The notes: generated by a model from the sequence alone, not told the origin. Shown: positions 39,939 to 49,421, counted from the stretch's first letter. The stretch: DNA of 64,000 bases from Tomitella fengzijianii (GCF_007559025.1 NZ_CP041765.1:2662679-2726678), one strand, 5' to 3'. Program-made: numbers and translations.

Positions 39939-41159
39939 ATGACCGGTGCGCCGCATGAATCGATCCTGTCCGAGGCCCTGCTGCGGCGCATCAAACGCAA
40001 CTCGCGACGGCTCGCGGTCGAGGCCATGCGCTCGATGGAGTCGCAGCTGCCCTTCGTCACATCGCTCGACGCGTCCCAGCGCGCCGACGTGCAGATGGTG
40101 GTGCAGACCGCCGTCGCGAACTTCGTCGACTGGCTCCACGACCCCGACGGAGACATCTTCTCCACCGTGGAGGCCTTCCGCGTGGTCCCCCAGGACCTGA
40201 CCCGGAAGGTCCGTCTGAGCGAGACGGTCGAGATGGTGCGCGTGGCCATGGAGTTCTTCGAGAAGTGGCTGCCGCTGATGGCCCGGGACGACGACCAGCT
40301 GGTCGCGCTCACCGAGGCCGTCCTGCGCTATGGGCGGGACCTCGGGTTCGCCGCGGCGGCCGTGTACGCCTCGGCCGCCGAGTCCCGCGGCGCGTGGGAC
40401 ACGCGGCTCGAGGCGATGGTGGTCGACGCGATCGTCCGCGGCGACACCGGACCCGCCATGCTCTCGCAGGCGGCCACCTTGAACTGGCAGCCCTCCGCCC
40501 CGGTGACCGTGCTCGTCGGGGCGCCCGCCATCGATTACAGCGGCGAGGCGGTGGAGCGGGTGCACGCACTCGCCCGGGCGGACGGCCGCTCGGTTCTCGC
40601 GGTGGTGCAGGGGTACCGGCTGGTCGTGGTGGTCAGCGGCGAGGTCTTCACCGGGGGGACGTTCATCTCCGGGCTGCTCGATTCGTTCGACGACGGCCCC
40701 GTCGTGGTGGGCTCGACGGTCCCCGGCTTGGCCCTCGCGCACGAGAGCGCCGTGGAGGCACTGCGCGGATATCAGAGCGCGGTGGGTTGGCCGGCGGCGC
40801 CGCGCCCCGTCCCGGCGTCGGATCTGCTTCCGGAACGCGCACTGATCGGCGACAGGTCCGCCCTCGACGAGCTGGGCCGTATCGTCGTCACGCCGCTGCT
40901 GGACAGCGGTGGCGGGCTGCCCGAAACACTGGACAGCTATCTGGATGCCGGTGGCTCGATCGAGGCGTGCGCGCGCGAGTTGTATGTCCATCCAAATACT
41001 GTCCGGTACAGGCTTCGCAAGATCACCACCGTCACGGGGCGGGACCCCACCGATGCACGCGACGCTTACGTCCTCCGTGTTGCGTTTTCGGTGCATCGCA
41101 TGATGAAGGCGGGGGTCCGGATCCTCACACCAGCAACTTCAGTAACACTCTCCCCATGA
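39939..41159 (+). CDS. mabR: PucR-type transcriptional regulator of FAS-II genes (MabR-like)
   Basis: A 406-residue regulator. The central region (about 160-290) is the GGDEF-like PucR domain (SAPVTVLVGAPAIDYSGE, LAVVQGYRLVVVVSGE), and the C-terminus carries the PucR helix-turn-helix TLDSYLDAGGSIEACA with VHPNTVRYRLRKI. Its position directly upstream of fabD-acpM-kasA matches MabR (Rv2242), described as a regulator of the FAS-II operon in mycobacteria. ATG 39939 follows a -10-like box. An inverted repeat resembling its operator lies between this gene and fabD. Confidence 0.88.
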   Translation: MTGAPHESILSEALLRRIKRNSRRLAVEAMRSMESQLPFVTSLDASQRADVQMVVQTAVANFVDWLHDPDGDIFSTVEAFRVVPQDLTRKVRLSETVEMVRVAMEFFEKWLPLMARDDDQLVALTEAVLRYGRDLGFAAAAVYASAAESRGAWDTRLEAMVVDAIVRGDTGPAMLSQAATLNWQPSAPVTVLVGAPAIDYSGEAVERVHALARADGRSVLAVVQGYRLVVVVSGEVFTGGTFISGLLDSFDDGPVVVGSTVPGLALAHESAVEALRGYQSAVGWPAAPRPVPASDLLPERALIGDRSALDELGRIVVTPLLDSGGGLPETLDSYLDAGGSIEACARELYVHPNTVRYRLRKITTVTGRDPTDARDAYVLRVAFSVHRMMKAGVRILTPATSVTLSP

Positions 41160-41205
41160 TGTAACACAATGGCATCTGTGACAGATGGGCATGCAAACCC
41201 GCTGG

Positions 41206-41226
41206 TTTTGTGGGAAACCTACAAAC
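41206..41226. promoter_or_regulatory. Candidate MabR operator upstream of fabD
   Basis: Inverted repeat TTTTGT-N9-ACAAAC, one base short of perfect, 66 bp before the fabD GTG. It is in the right place, and from memory of the mycobacterial MabR literature in the right form, for the FAS-II regulator. Confidence 0.5.
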
Positions 41227-41292
41227 TCAGCGCTGAACGTTGGTTTCCGTCGACACTCCGGAAACCCACCCGGACAGTGTTGTCTGTACTAC

Positions 41293-42201
41293 GTGAAAGC
41301 ACTGCTCGCCCCCGGACAGGGGTCCCAGAAGCCCGGAATGCTGGCGCCGTGGCTCGAGGCGCCCGGCGTCCGTGATCAGCTCGCCGCGTGGTCCGAGGTC
41401 GCCGGGATCGACCTCGTCGGCCTCGGCACCGTCGCCGAGGCCGACGCGATCACCGACACCGCCGTCACCCAGCCGCTGGTCGTGGTGTCCGCGCTCATCG
41501 CGCACCGGATCCTGCGGGACGGCACTGCCGCGCCCGGGACCTCGATCACGGCGGGCCATTCCATCGGAGAGCTCGCCGCGGCCGCCATCGCCGGCGTCCT
41601 CACCGACGAACAGGCCGTGCGCCTCGCCGCGGTGCGCGGACGGGAGATGGCCCGGGCCTGCGCCCTCGAGCCCACCGGGATGACGGCCCTGCTGGGCGGC
41701 GACGAGGCCGAGGTCCTCGCCCGCCTCGAGGAGCTCGAGCTCACGCCCGCCAACCGCAACGCGAAGGGCCAGATCGTCGCGGCCGGCACGCTCGCGGCCC
41801 TCGAGGAGCTCGCCGCCGCACCGCCCGCCCGCGCGCGCCTGCGCCCGCTGGCCGTCGCCGGCGCCTTCCACACCCGCCACATGGCCCCCGCGCGCGACGC
41901 CTTCGCCGAGGCGGCCGCGGAGATCACCCCGTCGGACCCCGCCATGCCGCTGCTGTCCAACAGGGACGGCGCCGTGGTCACCTCCGGAGCGGACGCGATG
42001 CAGCGCCTGGTCGAGCAGATCACCAGCCCGGTCCGATGGGACCTGTGCTCCGCCGCGCTCCGCGACGCCGAGGTCACCGCGATCGTCGAACTGCCGCCCG
42101 CCGGAACGCTGGTCGGTATCGCCAAACGCGAGCTGCGCGGCGTGCCGTCGGTCGCCGTGCACGCGCCCGGGGACTTCGACTCCATTCCGGTGCCCGCCTG
42201 A
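41293..42201 (+). CDS. fabD: Malonyl-CoA:ACP transacylase
   Basis: Loads malonyl groups onto AcpM for FAS-II. The 302-residue protein starts VKALLAPGQGSQKPGML, has the active-site ITAGHSIGELAAAA with Ser90, QIVAAG, and VAGAFHTRHMAPA with the catalytic His, ending in AGTLVGIAKRELRG. GTG 41293 is chosen because the family begins here; the frame is open 36 codons upstream without similarity. First gene of fabD-acpM-kasA, preceded by a candidate MabR operator. Confidence 0.95.
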   Translation: MKALLAPGQGSQKPGMLAPWLEAPGVRDQLAAWSEVAGIDLVGLGTVAEADAITDTAVTQPLVVVSALIAHRILRDGTAAPGTSITAGHSIGELAAAAIAGVLTDEQAVRLAAVRGREMARACALEPTGMTALLGGDEAEVLARLEELELTPANRNAKGQIVAAGTLAALEELAAAPPARARLRPLAVAGAFHTRHMAPARDAFAEAAAEITPSDPAMPLLSNRDGAVVTSGADAMQRLVEQITSPVRWDLCSAALRDAEVTAIVELPPAGTLVGIAKRELRGVPSVAVHAPGDFDSIPVPA

Positions 42202-42298
42202 GCGCGGCCACCCCCTGAACTGCGCACCCGGATCTGCGCATCGTCATCCGATCCGGAACCCGGAACCACAACGAATACGACCAGAAGGGACCACCATC

Positions 42299-42574
42299 GT
42301 GGCCATCAGCCAGGAAGAAATCGTCAAGAACCTCGCCGAGATCATCGAAGAGGTCACCGGCATCGAGCCGTCCGAGGTCACCTTGGAGAAGTCCTTCGTC
42401 GACGACCTCGACATCGACTCGCTGTCCATGGTCGAGATCGCGGTCCAGACCGAGGACAAGTACGGAGTCAAGGTCCCCGACGAGGATCTCGCGAACCTGC
42501 GGACCGTCGGCGACATCGTCGAGTACATCCAGAAGCTCGAAACCGAGGGCGGCGCCTCGGTCGACGCTCAGTGA
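42299..42574 (+). CDS. acpM: Meromycolate-extension acyl carrier protein
   Basis: A 91-residue acidic carrier protein. The phosphopantetheine site is Ser41 in [14 protein letters not shown] 42299 gives [16 protein letters not shown]. It has only a short C-terminal extension ([13 protein letters not shown]), less than the M. tuberculosis AcpM tail. Its stop overlaps the kasA GTG, implying translational coupling. Carries the growing meromycolate chain in FAS-II. Confidence 0.94.
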   Translation: MAISQEEIVKNLAEIIEEVTGIEPSEVTLEKSFVDDLDIDSLSMVEIAVQTEDKYGVKVPDEDLANLRTVGDIVEYIQKLETEGGASVDAQ

Positions 42575-43824
42575 CCGCTGCGGTGACGCCCACCGGCCTG
42601 CAGCTGCACCCGGTGGTGGTGACCGCGATGGAGGTCACGAGCTCCGTCGGCGCCGACCTCGAGTCCACTTGGACGGGGTTGCTCGACGGCCGCTCGGGCA
42701 TCGCCGCGCTCACCGATGAATGGGTCGAGCGGCTGGACCTCCCGGTGCGCATCGCCGGGCGCCTGGCCGCGGACCCGACCGAATCGCTCAAAAAGGTCGA
42801 GAAGCGCCGCCTGGACTACATCGAGCAGCTCGCGCTGGTGCTCGGCCGGGACGTCTGGGACCGTGCCGGCAACCCCGACGTGGAGGCGGAGCGCCTGGGC
42901 GTCGCCGTCGGCACCGGCATGGGCGGCATCGAGACGCTGCTGGAGAACACCCGGAAGCTTGAGACCGACGGCTACCGCAAGGTCTCCCCGATCGCCGTTC
43001 CGGCGATCATGCCCAACGGCCCGGCGGCCACCATCGGACTCGAGATCGGCGCGAAGGCCGGGGTGCACACCCCCGTCTCCGCGTGCGCTTCGGGCTCGGA
43101 GGCGATGGCCATCGCGTGGCGCATGATCGCCATGGGTGAAGCCGACGTCATGGTCACCGGCGGCGTGGAGAACCGCATCAGCGCGTTGCCCATCGCGAGC
43201 TTCGCGATGATGCGCGCCACCAGCTTCCGCAACGACGACCCCGAGGCCGCGTCGCGCCCGTTCGACAGGGACCGCGACGGCTTCGTGTTCGGCGAGGCCG
43301 CGGCGATGCTGGTGCTCGAACGGGAGGACCACGCGCGCGCCCGCGGAGCCACCATCCACGGACGCGTGCTGGGCGCCGGAACCACGTCCGACGGCTTCCA
43401 CATCGTGGCGCCGGACCCGGAAGGCTCGGGGGCGGCACGCGCCATGACGAAGGCGATCCAGTACGCGGGGATCTCCCCCGCCGACGTCGCCCACGTCAAT
43501 GCGCATGCCACGTCGACGAGCGTCGGCGACCTGGCCGAGGCGAAGGCCATCCAGGCGGCCGTGGGCGGACATCCGTCGGTCTATGCGCCCAAGAGCGCCC
43601 TGGGGCACTCCATCGGAGCGGTGGGGGCGCTCGAGGCGGCGCTGACGGTGATGAGCCTGCGCGAGGGCGTCATCCCGCCCACGCTCAACCTGGAGAACAA
43701 GGATCCGGAGGTCGACCTGGACATCGTCGCCGGCGGCCCGCGCCAGGGGACGTTCGACGCGGCGATCAGCAACTCGTTCGGGTTCGGCGGACACAACGTG
43801 TCGCTCGCCTTCGGACGGGCCTGA
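42571..43824 (+). CDS. kasA: Beta-ketoacyl-ACP synthase KasA
   Basis: Condensing enzyme of FAS-II elongating acyl-AcpM with malonyl-AcpM. The 417-residue thiolase-fold protein has Cys172 in [10 protein letters not shown], His312 in NAHATST, Lys341 and His346 in [14 protein letters not shown], and [10 protein letters not shown] at the C-terminus: a complete Cys-His-His triad. GTG 42571 overlaps the acpM stop. Only one KAS follows acpM; in mycobacteria kasB and accD6 come next, but here a terminator-like hairpin and a glycosyltransferase follow. Confidence 0.93.
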   Translation: MTAAVTPTGLQLHPVVVTAMEVTSSVGADLESTWTGLLDGRSGIAALTDEWVERLDLPVRIAGRLAADPTESLKKVEKRRLDYIEQLALVLGRDVWDRAGNPDVEAERLGVAVGTGMGGIETLLENTRKLETDGYRKVSPIAVPAIMPNGPAATIGLEIGAKAGVHTPVSACASGSEAMAIAWRMIAMGEADVMVTGGVENRISALPIASFAMMRATSFRNDDPEAASRPFDRDRDGFVFGEAAAMLVLEREDHARARGATIHGRVLGAGTTSDGFHIVAPDPEGSGAARAMTKAIQYAGISPADVAHVNAHATSTSVGDLAEAKAIQAAVGGHPSVYAPKSALGHSIGAVGALEAALTVMSLREGVIPPTLNLENKDPEVDLDIVAGGPRQGTFDAAISNSFGFGGHNVSLAFGRA

Positions 43825-43856
43825 CCCGCGGCACCGCCGCACACGAGGCGCTCGCA

Positions 43857-43901
43857 CTGCGGGCCCTGCCACGGCTCTCCGAGTCGCGGCGGGGCCCGCA
43901 G
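43857..43901. terminator. Hairpin closing the FAS-II operon
   Basis: 14-bp stem (43857-43870 with 43888-43901, one G-U type mismatch), 33 bp after the kasA stop. Confidence 0.6.
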
Positions 43902-44063
43902 CCGTCTGCGCGGCATCCCACCACCCGACCAGCCCAGGCCGTCGCCGCGCGGCCGCACCGTATACCGTGTCTTTCGATCGAGTCACCGACGCACGGTGCC
44001 CCGCCGATGCCACGCGCACGATGCGCCGACGGGCCGTGCTTTGCCGACAACCGAAGGACCCCC

Positions 44064-44795
44064 GTGCCCGACACCCCTCCGAGAGTCACCGTCGTCGTCC
44101 CCACCTACAACGAACGCGAGAACCTGCCGCACCTGGCCGCCGGGCTCGCGGGCCTGGAGCTGCCCGCTCTGCGCCTGCTCGTGGTCGACGACGGCTCTCC
44201 GGACGGCACCGGACAGGTGGCCGAGGGGCTCGCAGACACGCTTCCCCTGCGGGTGGACGTCCTGCACCGCACCGCCAAGGACGGGCTCGGCCGCGCGTAC
44301 GTGGCCGGGATGCTGCGCGCCCTCGATGACGGCGCGGACGTCGTGATCCAGATGGATGCGGACCTGTCGCACCCCGTCAGCGCGGTTCCCGAAATGCTCG
44401 ACGTGCTCGCCCGCACCGACGCTGCCGTGGTGCTGGGCTCGCGGTACGTGGCCGGCGGCTCCGTCGCCGAGGACTGGGCCTGGCACCGCAAGCTGCTCTC
44501 CCGCGGGGCCAACCGCTACGTGGACACGATCCTGCGCCTGGGCGTGCGCGACGCCACCGCCGGTTTCAAGGCCTGGCGTGCGGACGCGCTCAGGTCCGTC
44601 GGTCTCGACACGATCGAGAGCAACGGGTATTCGTTCCAGGTGGAGATGAACCACCGCGCGGTGCGGCAGGGGCTGCGGATCGCCGAGGTCCCGATCCGCT
44701 TCGAGGAACGCACCGAGGGCGCCTCGAAGATGACTCTCGCCGTGCAGTGGGAGTCCGCGCTGATGCCGTGGCGCCTGCGCTGCAACCGGGCCTGA
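44064..44795 (+). CDS. Polyprenol-phosphate mannosyltransferase (Ppm1/DPM1-like)
   Basis: A 243-residue GT2 glycosyltransferase transferring mannose from GDP-mannose to polyprenyl phosphate, the donor for LM/LAM and protein mannosylation. Motifs: VVVPTYNERENLPHLA, LLVVDDGSPDGTG, VIQMDADLSHP (metal-binding DxD), DATAGFKAWR and EMNHRAVRQGLRIAEVPI. There is no fused apolipoprotein N-acyltransferase domain, unlike Ppm1 of M. tuberculosis, so it is the stand-alone form. GTG 44064 has GAAGGA upstream; an upstream ATG at 44007 would add a Cys-rich stretch without similarity. Confidence 0.88.
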   Translation: MPDTPPRVTVVVPTYNERENLPHLAAGLAGLELPALRLLVVDDGSPDGTGQVAEGLADTLPLRVDVLHRTAKDGLGRAYVAGMLRALDDGADVVIQMDADLSHPVSAVPEMLDVLARTDAAVVLGSRYVAGGSVAEDWAWHRKLLSRGANRYVDTILRLGVRDATAGFKAWRADALRSVGLDTIESNGYSFQVEMNHRAVRQGLRIAEVPIRFEERTEGASKMTLAVQWESALMPWRLRCNRA

Positions 44796-44858
44796 GCGTT
44801 CCGGCCCCGCCCGCGGCCTGCGGCGGCCGCCGCGCGGGAAGGTGCTGACCGGCTCCGA

Positions 44859-45371
44859 TCAACCCACGTCGCGGCCGAGCAGCGTGATGTGACCGCCGTC
44901 GCCGCAACCGCGGAAGCCCTCCAGCGCGTCGTCCCAGGCCGTGCCGAGCGCCGTCTCGAGCTCGGAAGCCAGGCTTTCCGCGCCCGCGGCGAGCATGGCG
45001 CGCAGGCGCTGCTCCCCCAGGACCACGTCGCCGTTGGCGCTGGTGCTGCCGCGCCAGAGTCCCAACCCGGGGACGTGACTGAACCGCTCTCCGTCCACGC
45101 CGTCACTGGCGTCCTCGGTGATTTCGAATCGCAGGAGCGACCACTCCCGTAGCGCACCGGCCAGGCGCGCGCCGCTCCCCACGGGGCCGACCCACTCGAT
45201 CTCGGCCCGCAGCGATCCCGGTGCGGCGGGCTGCGCCGACCATTCCAGATCCGGGGCGCTGCCCAGGACGCCCGTCAGCGCCCACTCGATATGCGGGCAC
45301 AGCGCAGCGGGCGACGAGTGGACGTATACGACGCCGGTCGTCGCTTCAGCGAACTGGTTCAGGTTGCGCAC
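44859..45371 (-). CDS. DUF3145 protein
   Basis: A 170-residue soluble protein, GTG 45371, with GVVYVHSSPAALCPHIEWAL, REWSLLRFEITEDAS and GLWRGSTSANGDVVLGEQRL. This is DUF3145, an actinobacterial family often encoded beside the FAS-II locus. No activity is known; the HIEWAL and LRFE segments suggest an alpha/beta fold. It converges with the Ppm-like gene. Confidence 0.85.
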   Translation of the reverse strand: MRNLNQFAEATTGVVYVHSSPAALCPHIEWALTGVLGSAPDLEWSAQPAAPGSLRAEIEWVGPVGSGARLAGALREWSLLRFEITEDASDGVDGERFSHVPGLGLWRGSTSANGDVVLGEQRLRAMLAAGAESLASELETALGTAWDDALEGFRGCGDGGHITLLGRDVG

Positions 45372-45517
45372 GGCAGACCTCCGTTGTAGACGAGGGACGT
45401 CTTCCCCAACGACCTCGTGTCTTTCACGGATGCCTGGTGCCGCGTGTGCTATGCGGTGTTCAAGTTACCAGTGCGCCACGTGTGGCACCAGTGGCGCCGC
45501 CTCCGCGGTCCACGGCG

Positions 45518-45853
45518 TCAATTGTGGTACCCGGTGATCTCGATGGCGCCGGTCGCCAGCGCGCCCAGCACCACCGACGTCGCGACGGCCGCCATGACGC
45601 GCCGCCGTGCGAGCACATTCCCCTGGTGGATCCGGTGTCTCTGCAGGCTGTTGCCCCTGCGATAACAGCCCAGACCCAGGACCACCAGAATGCCGACGCC
45701 CACGAGCGGCGCGATCGCCGCCTTGCCCCAGCCGGCCTCCGCCGCCTGGCGCAGCATCAGCGCCGCCACCACCATCGCCGACAGCGCCGTGCGCCGCCAG
45801 GACAGCGCGGTCCGCTCCGGCTGCAGCCCCGGATCGTCGAAGGTCGCGGCCAC
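45518..45853 (-). CDS. DUF202 membrane protein (second copy)
   Basis: A 111-residue protein with GLQPERTALSWRRTALS, the DUF202 signature, and three transmembrane helices (TALSAMVVAALMLRQAA, APLVGVGILVVLGLGCY, VMAAVATSVVLGALATGAI). GTG 45853. Last of the four-gene minus-strand series that starts with the MFS exporter; 69 bp after the first DUF202 gene. Function unknown. Confidence 0.85.
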   Translation of the reverse strand: MAATFDDPGLQPERTALSWRRTALSAMVVAALMLRQAAEAGWGKAAIAPLVGVGILVVLGLGCYRRGNSLQRHRIHQGNVLARRRVMAAVATSVVLGALATGAIEITGYHN

Positions 45854-45922
45854 GGCGCTACCGCGCCCGTCCCGGCCGGGGCGCCCGCGGGGCGGGCCCG
45901 CCGTCGCGGACGGGAACGCCGG

Positions 45923-46294
45923 TCATAGCAGGATCACCGTCACCGCGGCGAAGAGCGCGATCACCGTGGCGCCCAGCGCGAGGACCGGCACCAGGGTGGA
46001 CCCCGGCAACGGCCGGCCACGCCGCATCGCCTGCTGCACCGAGCGCCAGTGGAAGTACGAGCCGGCCGCGACCGCGATCGCGAGGATCACGCAACCGAGC
46101 GCGATGACCGTGCGCGCCCCCTCCACGTGCAGGGGCTCCACCAGCTGGTGCACGACGACGCCCCCGGCCACGAGGCCGAGCGCGGTCCGGATCCAGGCGA
46201 GGAACGTGCGCTCGTTGGCCAGCGTGAACCGGTAGTCCGGCTCCTTCTCCTCCGGAATCTCCGGGGTCTGCCTGCCACCCTGATCCTCAGACAT
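45923..46294 (-). CDS. DUF202/YidH-like membrane protein (first copy)
   Basis: A 123-residue protein with DYRFTLANERTFLAWIRTALGLVAGG, the YidH/DUF202 signature, and three helices. Its start overlaps the end of the beta-lactamase-fold gene by 8 bp, so translation is probably coupled. Paired DUF202 genes are common in actinobacteria; the function is unknown. Confidence 0.88.
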   Translation of the reverse strand: MSEDQGGRQTPEIPEEKEPDYRFTLANERTFLAWIRTALGLVAGGVVVHQLVEPLHVEGARTVIALGCVILAIAVAAGSYFHWRSVQQAMRRGRPLPGSTLVPVLALGATVIALFAAVTVILL

Positions 46295-47219
46295 CCGCGC
46301 CGCCTTCCCCCGCCTCGCCGGCCTCCGCGCCGCCGCCCGACACTATCGCGTCGGACAGCGCGGGCCACCTTGCTGTCGCCCAGTCCCCGAAGGCCCGGTC
46401 GGTGAGCGCGACGCACGCGCACCCCGCCACGGGATCCACCCACAGGAGCGTCCCGGACTGGCCGAAGTGCCCGAACGTCTGCGGCGAGTTGCGGGAGCCG
46501 GTCCAGTGGGGGTTCTTGCCGCCGCGCAGCTCGAATCCCAGGCCCCAGTCGTTGGGGCGCTGCATGCCGTACCCGGGCAGCAGACCGTCGAGCCCCGGAT
46601 ACTGGACAGTGGTCGCCTCGCGCATCGTGGTCGCGTCCAGGAGCGTCGGCCGCTGCAGCTCGGCGGCGAACCTCGCGAGATCGGCAACCGTGGAGCGGGC
46701 CCCGTGCCCTGCGGGGCCCCGCAGGACGGTGCCGGTCATCTTCAGCGGGGCGAAGACACCCTCGGCGAGGTATTCCGCGAAGTCGATGCCGGTCTCCCGC
46801 GCGACCAGCCCGGCCAGCACCTCGTAGCCGGCGCTCGAGTAGATCCGCCGCTCCCCGGGCGCCGCCCGCACCCGGTCCTCGTCGAAAGCCAGACCCGACG
46901 CGTGCGCCAGCAGGTGCCGGACGGTGGAGCCCGCCGGCCCGGCCGGCGCGTCGAGGTCCAGCGCGCCCTCCTCGACCGCCAGCAGGACGCCGACGGCGGT
47001 GAGCAGCTTCGTCACCGAGGCGAGCTCGAACACCGCGTCCGCCGGGCCGTGCACCGTGGTGGCGCCGCCCGCCGCGACCACGGCGGCCGCGGCGCTGTCC
47101 ACCGGCCATTCGTCGATTCTCCGCAGCGCCGCCGCGGGGTCCGCGGCACCGCCGGGTCCTCCCGCGGCCGCGACTCCGGCCGCGTTCCGTCTGTCCCGAT
47201 CGCGTTGCTCCACGGTCAC
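46287..47219 (-). CDS. Serine beta-lactamase-fold hydrolase (class C/esterase-like)
   Basis: A 310-residue protein without a signal peptide. Catalytic SxxK is ASVTKLLTA (Ser68, Lys71), the YxN position is YSSAGYEVLAG (Tyr-Ser-Ser), and HFGQSGTLLW supplies the third motif as HxG-like. This fits the penicillin-binding-protein-like/esterase group rather than a true beta-lactamase; the missing export signal also argues for a cytoplasmic esterase or peptidase. GTG 47219 overlaps the MFS stop (GTGA), showing coupling. Confidence 0.85.
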   Translation of the reverse strand: MTVEQRDRDRRNAAGVAAAGGPGGAADPAAALRRIDEWPVDSAAAAVVAAGGATTVHGPADAVFELASVTKLLTAVGVLLAVEEGALDLDAPAGPAGSTVRHLLAHASGLAFDEDRVRAAPGERRIYSSAGYEVLAGLVARETGIDFAEYLAEGVFAPLKMTGTVLRGPAGHGARSTVADLARFAAELQRPTLLDATTMREATTVQYPGLDGLLPGYGMQRPNDWGLGFELRGGKNPHWTGSRNSPQTFGHFGQSGTLLWVDPVAGCACVALTDRAFGDWATARWPALSDAIVSGGGAEAGEAGEGGADV

Positions 47220-49114
47220 AGCGTAGGAGACGAGCGTGCGGCAGGACTCTCATGTCCCGCAGACTCGATCCGCGTCACGTCCACGCCGTCCGCTACGGGG
47301 ACCGTCCCTGCGTGGCCCCCGAGCGTGTTCCCGGGTTCGCCGGCACCGTTCGCGGCGGCCTCCGCCGTGGCGCCGGGGCCGCCTGGCAGTATCGTCTCGG
47401 TCTTCGGCTCCGAGTAGACGTACTGCCCTCCGCGCAGCCACGAGGCGATCGCGGCGATCAGACAGGCGACGATGGCGAATCCGAAGGCGACCGCCAGTCC
47501 GTCGGCGAACGGGCCGGAGATGAGCTGCGGGAAGAAGCTCCGCCCTGTCAGGTACTCGGCATTGCCGGGCGGCAGCTGTGCGAGCACGTCGTTGCCCAGC
47601 AGCGATCCGATGGGGTTGTAGCCCAGCAACGAAGCGAACAGGACCGCCACCGGCGGCAGCGCCGCGATCTGTTCCGCCTTGGGGACCGGGACGCCCTGCG
47701 CTATCAGGCCGGACGACAGCGTGTCCGGGAGCGAATGCGACAGACCGGTGATGATGAGGCTGAAGAAGATGCCTATCGAGAGCACCATCGCGGCGTTCTG
47801 GAACGTCGTGGACATGCCCGCTCCCACGCCGCGGCGGTTCGGCGGCAGGCTGTTCATGATGCCGGCCCGGTTCGGCGCCGCGAACAGGCCCATACCCAGC
47901 CCGTTTACCAGCAGGATGACGGCGAACTGCCAGTAGACGAAGTCCACCGGCAGCACCATGAGCAGCACGAAGGTGGCGGCGGCGATGACCATGCCGCCGG
48001 TGGCGAACAGCCGTGCGCCGAACCGGTCGCTGAGCCACCCGGACACCGGGCCCGCGACGAGGAAGCCGATCGTCATGGGGACCATGTAGATCCCCGCCCA
48101 CAGCGGCGTCGACTCGAAGCTGTAGCCGTGCTGGGGCAGCCAGATCCCCTGCAGCCAGATGATGAGGATGAACATCAGCCCGCCGCGGCCCAGGGCGGAC
48201 AGCAGACTGGCCAGGTTGCCCGCCGTGAACGCCCGGATCCGGAACAGGCCGAGCCGGAACATCGGCTCGTCGACCTTCGTCTCGATGAGGCAGAAGATCC
48301 CCAGAACGACGCCCCCGCCGATCAGCGCCGTGAGCACCCACGGGTTGGTCCACCCCATCGTGTGCCCGCCGTACGGCTGGATGCCGTAGGTGATTCCGAC
48401 CAGCACGGCGATCAGGCCCGCCGCGAACGTCAGGTTGCCCCACGGATCCAGCTTGGTGCGCTGGCGGACGCCGGTGTCGTGCAGTCTCAGGTAGGCCCAG
48501 ACGGTGCCGAACAAGCCGATCGGCACGGACACCAGGAACACCAGGCGCCAGCTGATGGGCGCCAGCACCCCGCCGAGTACGAGGCCGATGAACGAGCCGG
48601 CGATGGCGGTCACCGCGTTGAGGCCCAGAGCCAGACCGCGCTGGTTGGTGGGGAACACGTCGGTGATGATCGCCGACGAATTGGCCATGAGCATCGCGCC
48701 GCCCACCCCCTGCAGCACACGCATGACGATCAGCCACCACGCGCCCGCGGTGCCGCCCATCCAGGTGACCGACAGCATCACCGAGAACAGTGTGAACACC
48801 GCGAACCCGGCGTTGTACATCCGCACCCGGCCGAACATGTCGCCCAGGCGGCCGAAGCTGACCACCAGCACGGCGGTCACGACGAGGTAGCCCATGATCA
48901 GCCACAGCAGCAGGCTGGTGTTGCCCGGTTCCAGCGGATTGACGCCCAGCCCGCGGAAGATGTCCGGCAGCGCGATCAGCAGGATCGACGAGTTGATGGT
49001 GGCGATCAGGCTGCCGAGCGTGGTGTTGGACAGGACGATCCACTTGTAGTGCGGCTTGCCGGTGTCGCGCTCGGCACGGCTCTGCCTGCGTGTCTGCTGC
49101 GTCGGAGCTGTCAT
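47216..49114 (-). CDS. MFS multidrug exporter, DHA2 (14-helix) family
   Basis: A 632-residue membrane protein with about 14 helices. Motif A is FGRLGDMFGRVRMYNAG, motif C-like region is LVLGGVLAPISWRLVFLVSVPIG, and a second copy of motif A is SGWLSDRFGARLFATGG. The C-terminal 70 residues are a hydrophilic Ala/Gly/Glu tail. ATG 49114 (MTAPTQQTRRQSRAER) is preferred over the open frame further upstream. First gene of an operon with the beta-lactamase-fold hydrolase and two DUF202 genes. Substrate unknown. Confidence 0.9.
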   Translation of the reverse strand: MTAPTQQTRRQSRAERDTGKPHYKWIVLSNTTLGSLIATINSSILLIALPDIFRGLGVNPLEPGNTSLLLWLIMGYLVVTAVLVVSFGRLGDMFGRVRMYNAGFAVFTLFSVMLSVTWMGGTAGAWWLIVMRVLQGVGGAMLMANSSAIITDVFPTNQRGLALGLNAVTAIAGSFIGLVLGGVLAPISWRLVFLVSVPIGLFGTVWAYLRLHDTGVRQRTKLDPWGNLTFAAGLIAVLVGITYGIQPYGGHTMGWTNPWVLTALIGGGVVLGIFCLIETKVDEPMFRLGLFRIRAFTAGNLASLLSALGRGGLMFILIIWLQGIWLPQHGYSFESTPLWAGIYMVPMTIGFLVAGPVSGWLSDRFGARLFATGGMVIAAATFVLLMVLPVDFVYWQFAVILLVNGLGMGLFAAPNRAGIMNSLPPNRRGVGAGMSTTFQNAAMVLSIGIFFSLIITGLSHSLPDTLSSGLIAQGVPVPKAEQIAALPPVAVLFASLLGYNPIGSLLGNDVLAQLPPGNAEYLTGRSFFPQLISGPFADGLAVAFGFAIVACLIAAIASWLRGGQYVYSEPKTETILPGGPGATAEAAANGAGEPGNTLGGHAGTVPVADGVDVTRIESAGHESPAARSSPTL

Positions 49115-49303
49115 GCCCGACCTTCCTCTGTCGACTTTCGTGGTCTCACGGCCGGGCCCACGGTAGACCGTGATCAATGCATCGTGCACCTAAGTATCTC
49201 GCGAATCGGGCGGCCCGGCGACACTCGGACGTCCGGATGCCGCCGCTCAACACCCGCGGCGGTCCGGCCGGGGCCGTCTTGTACTGTGATGCTGCACGCG
49301 TCG

Positions 49304-49381
49304 GGGGCAGTAGCTCAGCTGGTCAGAGCAGCGGACTCATAATCCGTCAGGTCGTGGGTTCGAGCCCCACCTGCCCCACCA
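49304..49381 (+). tRNA. tRNA with CAT anticodon (Met elongator or Ile2)
   Basis: Acceptor GGGGCAG pairs with CTGCCCC, D-arm TAGCTCAGCTGGTCAGAGCA, anticodon stem GCGGA/TCCGT around loop CTCATAA, T-arm GTGGGTTCGAGCCCCAC, CCA encoded. CAT may be read as Met, or as Ile after lysidine modification by TilS; I cannot decide by eye. The acceptor stem does not look like initiator tRNA (position 1 pairs normally). Confidence 0.95.
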
Positions 49382-49421
49382 TCGTCACCTGGCAAGGCGC
49401 ACGCGTTTCCGCGCCGCGCGC

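Noticed and set aside
36845-40312. Very long minus-strand frame across aceE and mabR
   Set aside because: Antisense of aceE with no motif; an effect of high GC3.
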